Shown here piece after piece: positions 58,996-64,000 of a stretch of 64,000 nt of DNA. The notes beneath the pieces were generated by a model. That model saw only the letters and a list, made by a program, of their open reading frames with translations. It was not told the DNA's origin and searched no databases. Source of the DNA: Gigaspora rosea (Eukaryota > Glomeromycota > Glomeromycetes > Diversisporales > Gigasporaceae); the NCBI GenBank assembly GCA_003550325.1, contig QKWP01000790.1:126539-190538 (forward strand). The letters run 5' to 3'. Each line of letters starts with the position of its first letter. Positions within the stretch are counted from its first letter, which is position 1. The position numbers and the translations under genes are program-made.

Positions 58996-59943
58996 CGTAG
59001 TTAAAGACATTCGCGTTATTATTTATGATTAAACCAAAGAAAAAAAAGCCAATTTATATATATAGATAATCTAATGTGTAACATTCGATATCGGTATAGA
59101 ACCTGAATTCTGATTGGGTTGTTTTAGTATTGGGTATTCATAGGTACAAGAGTAGAATACGTTGCTTCTTTAACTATACAAGAGCTTAATACTCTGAGCA
59201 ATGCCTGAAAATTAATACTCTAACCTGATCTGTATAGTACCACCCTCAGGGTACTCACGGGTAGCCCAAAGCCTAGGACTTAGTGACGTTGAGCCCTTAC
59301 CCTTACCCTAGGGCCCAAAAATTAATACCCTCACCCAGTCTGTGTAGTACTACTCTCAGGGTACCTGTAGGTAGCCCGAGCCCTTGCGGAAGCCTACCCA
59401 GCAGTGAAAGTTGACTGTAGTTGTAAAATATCTTCATTCAAAGTTTTAAAAAACCTTGGCTTAGCTTTTATTTTAATAAATATTTTATTTTAAATGAAGA
59501 TTTCTTGACAATGATCTAATTAAATTTGATGAACTTTTATTTTAATTCTATAAATTTATAGAATTCAAATAATTAAATTTAGTCAGATGATTGTCAAGGT
59601 ATCTTTGCTCAAATTAAAAAAAAATTAAAATGTCTAACAAAAATAAATACTATGCTAATGTTTTTTTAAGCTTTGAATAAGATATCTTAACAACTATCTA
59701 ACCAAATTTGATGAACTTTTTTATTTGAATTTTATAAATTTATAGAATTTAAAATAAAAAAATTTATCATATTTAATCAGATAATATCAAGATCTTTATT
59801 CAAGTTTTAAAAAACTTTAGTTTAATAAATATTTTGATTTTTCTTTAACTTTGAGTAAAGATATATTGATAACCATTTGACTAAATTCAATAAACTTTTT
59901 GTTATTTGAATTCTATAAATTTATAGAATTAAAATAAAAAAGT

Positions 59944-60200
59944 CCTTTTGCAAAATTAGCATTTGGCCTATAACATGGATCAAATACAGTACTTTAACAA
60001 ACAATATTTTGATTATTCAAATCTAGATAAGTCTTGACCATTCTAGTAGGTTTAGATCGCAAATAAATTAGTCTGATTTCTATTCTTGCATGTAATTTAT
60101 ATATATTTGTTTTTGTACAATTTAAGTTGTTAATATACTATTTATATAAATTATTCAATAAAGATACAAACAAGACCTTACCTTAAAAAAAATAAAAAAA
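59944..60200 (+). mobile_element. 5'-truncated LINE tail, diverged
   Basis: It interrupts a satellite monomer. Left flank AAAATAAAAAAGT recurs after the A tail as AAATAAAAAAGT, a likely duplication in simple sequence. The first part can be read ISIWPITWIKYSTLTNNIL, like EIWLPSRQYQHDVTIL of the full-length LINE. GACCATTCTAGTAGG and AAATAAATTAGTCTGATT match the position of the shared 3' UTR blocks, and AAGACCTTACC precedes the A run. Confidence 0.6.
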
Positions 60201-60510
60201 TAAAAAAGTTTACCATATCCAATTTAATTAGATAGCTATCAAGAAATCTTTACCAAAGTTAAAAAAAATAAAAATATTTATCTAATTAATAGCTATTTTT
60301 ATAACTTTGAATAAAGATATTTTAACAACTATTTGACCAAATTCAATAAATTTTTTATTTTAATTTTATATATTTATATAATTCAATAAAAAAGTTTATC
60401 AAATTTGATTAAATAATTATTAAAATATTTTTACTCAAAGTTTAAAAAAAAACTTTGGTACAGCTTTGATTTTAATAAATATTTTGATTTTTTTTAAAGG
60501 TAGGATGAAC

Positions 60511-61408
60511 ATAAATCATTTTTTATATAGAGTACATTTATTCCTCACCCGGGTGGGATTTGATATTCCTCACCCACATTATGCTATCTCAAAATTTTAC
60601 TAGGGTAACTCCTGTCGAGTTATTAACAAAAAATGCTCCTCTCGTGATTATATCTTAAATTTAACTCTAATCCTAACCCTAACTCTAACCTAATCCTAAC
60701 TCTAACCCTAACCCTAATATAACTAGAATTTTATTTTTATTTGAGAAAGGGGGTGAATAATTCACCTGGGTGATAAATAAATTATTTCTTTTATATAATC
60801 TATATAGTATATTAGATTTTTATATAGTAAATAAAAAAATGCTTCTGATAAATGTTTTTAAGATCTTGATCAATTTGTATAAAATTTATATAATAGAAAG
60901 TTTTAAATAGTTTGTTTATAATAATGAAGTTTGCAATATCCATTACTTTAAAAAAAATCAACTTTATATATAATTAAATTTTTGTAGGATAATATATAAT
61001 TTTTGTAGGATGTACAAAAATTAATTGGTCAAATTATATGATTTTATATGTAAATCATATAATATCATATAAATTGGTTATACAAAGTAGTGAATTGACT
61101 CGACAAAAACATCGTTGATCGATGATTGATTAAAAAAAATTTTAAATGATCGATCAAAAATCAATTATGTATATTTAATTGAGTATAATCGATATATAAT
61201 TTATAAGCTCGAGCATATATAATCGATCAATCATTGGATCAATCATTGATCGATAAAAATTAGGTAGCTGTATAACCTTCGTAGGCATCTTATTTTACAA
61301 TTAGACTTCCCTGCTTTGCATACTCAAAAACCATCATGTAAGTGTTTACAGACAAACATTAGGGCTGTGGAATTCTAATACTTTTATTTCTCCTCTTTTT
61401 CTTAGTTA
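60511..61408. other. Spacer with telomere-like tract and GATCGATCA repeats
   Basis: It contains an inverted pair (TTATTCCTCACCCGGGTG near 60540 and CACCTGGGTGATAAATAA near 60762), a CTAACCCTAA-like tract and ATCGATCAATCATTGATCG units (61105-61255) that can fold. No gene. Confidence 0.45.
60663..60719. repeat. Interstitial telomere-like tract
   Basis: Degenerate CTAACCCTAA / CTCTAACCTAATCC units, about nine. It lies between the two arms of the inverted pair noted at 60540/60762, so it is probably internal to an element and not a chromosome end. Confidence 0.6.
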
Positions 61409-62799
61409 ATGGGTATCCGTATGCTATACTAAATTTAGTACAATGTACTAAATTTAGTATAGTTTTAAAAGCTAAATTTTAAAAAATTTTTATTATTAAC
61501 TTTAAATTAAATTTATATAATATATAATCCTATATCTATATTTGATTTTAGTAGATTTAAAATTTTGTTAACTTATCAAAAGTTATATTAGTAAGTTTAA
61601 AACTTAATTTAGTACTAAAAATAACCAAAAAATAACCAAAAAATAATTAAAAATTACTAAATTTTAAATAGTAAAAATTTTATTTGATTAAATTCTTTTA
61701 AAATATTAGTAGAAGTTGTAAGCTTAGTTTTTCTGATTCTAAAGATAATAAAATCATTAAAATTGGTTTGGTATATAAAAAGTTATAAGTAATTTAATTT
61801 GATCAATTTTTTATAATATTTTACTATGTTTTTACTATGTTTTACTATAAAAAATTAACTATTTTTAGGCTTGTATCACTTTAAAACAGGTTTATTTAAA
61901 CTACTTTAAAAAATTATTATTTATTTTTTTTAATTATTCTAAAGTCAAGACTAGATCTAAAATAATTTAAAAATTTTATTTTTTTTTATTTTCTTATAAA
62001 TTTTTATATAATATAATTTTTTTAATCGATGATCCGCCACAAATTGATAGTGTGATCATAGTGTAATGTGATGCAGATCCTTACTATTTGTTGATATGTA
62101 AATCCTAAAATGTAGAAATTTTTTTGCCCACCCAAGGTAAACTTTTTTTCTTACTAAGTTAAGGAGTCATGTCTACTAAATGAAAATTGTAAAGCTCATC
62201 GAGACGAGTTTAATGGTAGTTAGATCATTGAAATCGGCCAAGTAGATGATGAGATACCTTCGAAAAACGATTGGCCGACTATATGTAAACAATAGGTTTG
62301 TTTACACAAAATTTTATATAGTCAACCAATCGTTTTTTGAAGATATCTTATTATCTACTGGTCCGATTTCGATGATATAACTACCATTAGACTTGTCTCG
62401 ATAAGCTCTACAATTTTCACTTAGTAGACATGATTCATTAACTTAGTAAGAAAAAAAGGTTTCTAATTTTTCCTTAGGTCGCCAAAAATATTTCTATATT
62501 ATAGGATTTACATAGTAATTTGCATCACGTTACACTATGATCACACTATCGATTTGTGGCAGATCATCAATTAATACTATACTAAATTTAGTATAACATA
62601 ATTTTCGAAGAATACAGGTAGTTTAAGATTAAATCATATAAAATTTTTATTAATAAATAATATTAAAATTATACAAAAAGATAGCTCTAATATTCAAATC
62701 TATTTTGGCAAAATTTTATTAAATTTGGTTAAATAATCAATTCAAAATAATTTTTTTTGTATATACTAAATTTAGTACAATGGCAATACGGATACCCAT
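61409..62799. mobile_element. TA-flanked inverted-repeat element, 1391 bases
   Basis: Ends ATGGGTATCCGTATGC and the inverse ATGGGTATCCGTATTGCC lie next to TA (61407-61408, 62800-62801). Just inside both ends are ACTAAATTTAGTA palindromes (61427-61457; 62766-62777). The target and ends suggest Tc1/mariner-like mobilisation, but no transposase is seen. Confidence 0.55.
62028..62568. mobile_element. Fold-back element, 541 bases, near-perfect hairpin
   Basis: Left arm 62028-62290 and right arm about 62310-62568 are inverse almost throughout. Outer ends GATGATCCGCCACAAAT and ATTTGTGGCAGATCATC; inner turn around GTAAACAATAGGTTTGTTTAC. Matching landmarks include GTGTGATCATAGTGTAA / TTACACTATGATCACAC and AAGTTAAGGAGTCATG / CATGATTCATTAACTT. 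It lies inside the 1391-base element. A target duplication was not found. Confidence 0.85.
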
Positions 62800-62801
62800 T
62801 A

Positions 62802-63171
62802 ATAGATCTGTGTTCAATATTTAATTATCAGAATATAATCAATACTTATAATAGATTAATACCTCTGCATTCCCTTTGCATATCCGTATTAGTAGATTTT
62901 AAAATATTCTTTTTTGACTTTGATTCTTTCTTAACAACAGCGAGTAAACTAGCAACGTTCTATAGACTGGAGCTTAATTACTATTCTATAAATATTGGAA
63001 TTATTAAGAATTAAGCAGTAACGGTAAGCCTAATGCGGGATACGAGAGTACCTTTTTGTATGTTTATAAAGACTAATTTTTATTTATTTATTTTCTCTAT
63101 TATACTTTTCTATTTTTAATTAATCAATAATTAATCATTCCATTATCAATTACTAAAATTACATTATATCG
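62802..63171. other. Spacer, one unassigned open stretch
   Basis: An open frame of about 70 codons continues to 63014 (CSIFNYQNIINTYNRL...). It is AT-rich and unlike any family I know, so I do not call a gene. Confidence 0.3.
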
Positions 63172-63336
63172 ACACCTGATCCCAATTTGACCCTTACAAC
63201 CTTTTGTAAAACTATGCTTGGTCGAGAATTTGCCCAAAGAATTAATTACCAGTTTCTTGATAACAGACTATTTTATCGTTACTTTGCTAAAATCCTTTCT
63301 GAGAATAGTTATAGTCCCTTAAAAAGACAAAAGTAA
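63172..63336 (+). pseudogene. Possible coding fragment, unknown
   Basis: About 54 codons with ordinary protein composition (FCKTMLGREFAQRINYQF, then NRLFYRYFAKILSE) stop at 63334-63336. No start or splice acceptor is clear. It may be a last exon or a relic. Confidence 0.3.
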
Positions 63337-63719
63337 TAGAATTTTGTTTGCAAAAAAAAAACAATAATTGCTAAGGATGCGCAACTTTTTTCAATAATTG
63401 AAAAATCAGCAAACTATCTTGTCTCAATCTGAAGTAAGTAATTTAGCTTCGCTTTTTTCTCTGGCACTGATGTGAAACACTCATGTCAAATTTTCCATCT
63501 TTCATATTACCTTTTGCTGACCCGATCCTTCATTTTTTTTCAAAACTATGCACAATTATTTAACAATTAACATAGTAGGAGGTTTCAGACCTAAGGTTCA
63601 GGATTCTAATTCAAATTAAATTAGCAACATATTTGTTTTAAAATAAGTGACCTATAGATCCTATTATTTTTACTTGTAAGCTTTTTTATATAATAATAAG
63701 TAATAAATATATACTAGAG

Positions 63720-63890
63720 TTTTTTAAAAAAATTTAAGCGATGATATAAATAATTTTAAAAAATTTTAAGCAATGATATATTAAAGATTTTTTTTTAAAA
63801 AAAAAAATTTAAGTGATGATAATTATTAAAAAAAAATTTAATTGATGATATATTAATTAAAAAAATTTTAAGCGATGGTTATAATTCTTT
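63720..63890. repeat. Tandem repeat of about 35-40 bases
   Basis: Units of the type AAAAAATTTAAGCGATGATATATTAA, about five, varying in the length of the A run. Confidence 0.6.
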
Positions 63891-64000
63891 GAAGTTTCAA
63901 AACGGAAATAGGACTTTTCGAACTTCTACTTATTTTCAAAATAAGTTAACTCTGAAACCCCATTGGTTATTTTACATTTTTCTAATTATATTAAAAATAT

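Larger units (their letters stand above)
55964..59396. mobile_element. hAT-type non-autonomous element, 3433 bases
   Basis: Ends TAGGCTTCCACAAGGGC and the inverse TAGGCTTCCGCAAGGGC, with subterminal GGGTACC / GTACCC and TACCCG units on both sides. A perfect 8-base duplication CCCAGCAG flanks it (55956-55963, 59397-59404). No transposase frame is visible. The interior is a patchwork of simple and tandem repeats (TTTCGAAATA units 56395-56490; TTCACCAA units; a 130-base tandem repeat; GCGTTGGTAATTAGT units) plus a PIF-type miniature. Base 57020 is ambiguous (n). Confidence 0.85.
55783..59417. mobile_element. Tigger/pogo-type miniature element split by a hAT-type element
   Basis: Left end CAGTCACCTCTCTCTAATCC and right end AAGTTGACTG, each next to TA (55781-55782, 59418-59419). 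Without the inner element it is about 194 bases and matches 39942-40146 in the opposite orientation. Confidence 0.8.
55550..60510. repeat. Satellite-like tandem repeat with palindromic core, split by insertions
   Basis: Monomers of roughly 160-210 bases carry the core AATTCTATAAATTTATAGAATT or close variants at about 55732, 59545, 59725, 59907 and 60362. They also share AAAGATATCTTRACAACTATCTAACCAAATTT and a TCAAAGTTTTAAAAAACTTTG-like block. Subtracting the insertion at 55783-59417 and the LINE tail at about 59944-60200 makes the spacing regular. Confidence 0.6.

Noticed and set aside
60663-60719. Chromosome end from CCCTAA-like repeats
   Set aside because: The tract is short, degenerate, in mid-window and flanked by an inverted pair, so it is interstitial.
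1-64000. LTR retrotransposon, Polinton or other virus-like element
   Set aside because: I looked for long direct terminal repeats and for protease, integrase, capsid or protein-primed polymerase motifs and saw none. Both reverse transcriptases belong to LINEs with A tails and variable-length duplications.

Overview
The window looks like an AT-rich, repeat-dense stretch of a fungal nuclear genome, most likely a glomeromycete (arbuscular mycorrhizal fungus) of the Rhizophagus type. Reasons: short GT-AG introns (about 60-125 bases), a TKL-type kinase with the cysteine-pair plus WTSG plus 'EWIPFEKF' front end that I associate with that lineage, a BED/hAT-derived gene, a FAR1-type MULE, and a gene family I recall from those genomes. 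This identification is from memory of the families, not from a search.

Only three host-type genes look usable: a hAT-derived gene running off the left edge (1-1190, minus), a five-exon kinase-like gene (11244-13163, minus) whose catalytic HRD reads HGA, and a six-exon gene with a PB1-like C-terminus (51953-53624, plus). A fourth host-type gene (2073-5893, plus) is a pseudogene: two DNA-transposon miniatures and one LINE tail sit inside its exons, each bounded by clear target-site duplications.

Nearly everything else that can be recognised is mobile DNA. Two near full-length, facing non-LTR retrotransposons of one family (28039-36032 plus; about 42481-50556 minus) both decode endonuclease, reverse transcriptase and a terminal zinc-knuckle-like motif. 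Each has a miniature element inside its first ORF. Two short tails of the same or a related family lie at 4455-4841 and about 59944-60200. A broken FAR1-MULE transposase gene fills 24854-27738. A 710-base tRNA-headed SINE with a 16-base duplication lies at 20709-21418. At least a dozen miniature inverted-repeat elements can be assigned from their ends and duplications: hAT-type (8 bases), Tigger/pogo-type (TA), PIF/Harbinger-type (TTA/TAA) and one with an 11-base duplication.

The most layered places are 19960-24190 (long-inverted-repeat element > inner element > SINE), 55550-60510 (satellite with a palindromic core > Tigger-type miniature > 3.4-kb hAT-type element > PIF-type miniature) and 61409-62799 (TA-flanked element > 541-base near-perfect fold-back). 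I saw no LTR retrotransposon, Polinton or other virus-like element, no CRISPR array and no rRNA.
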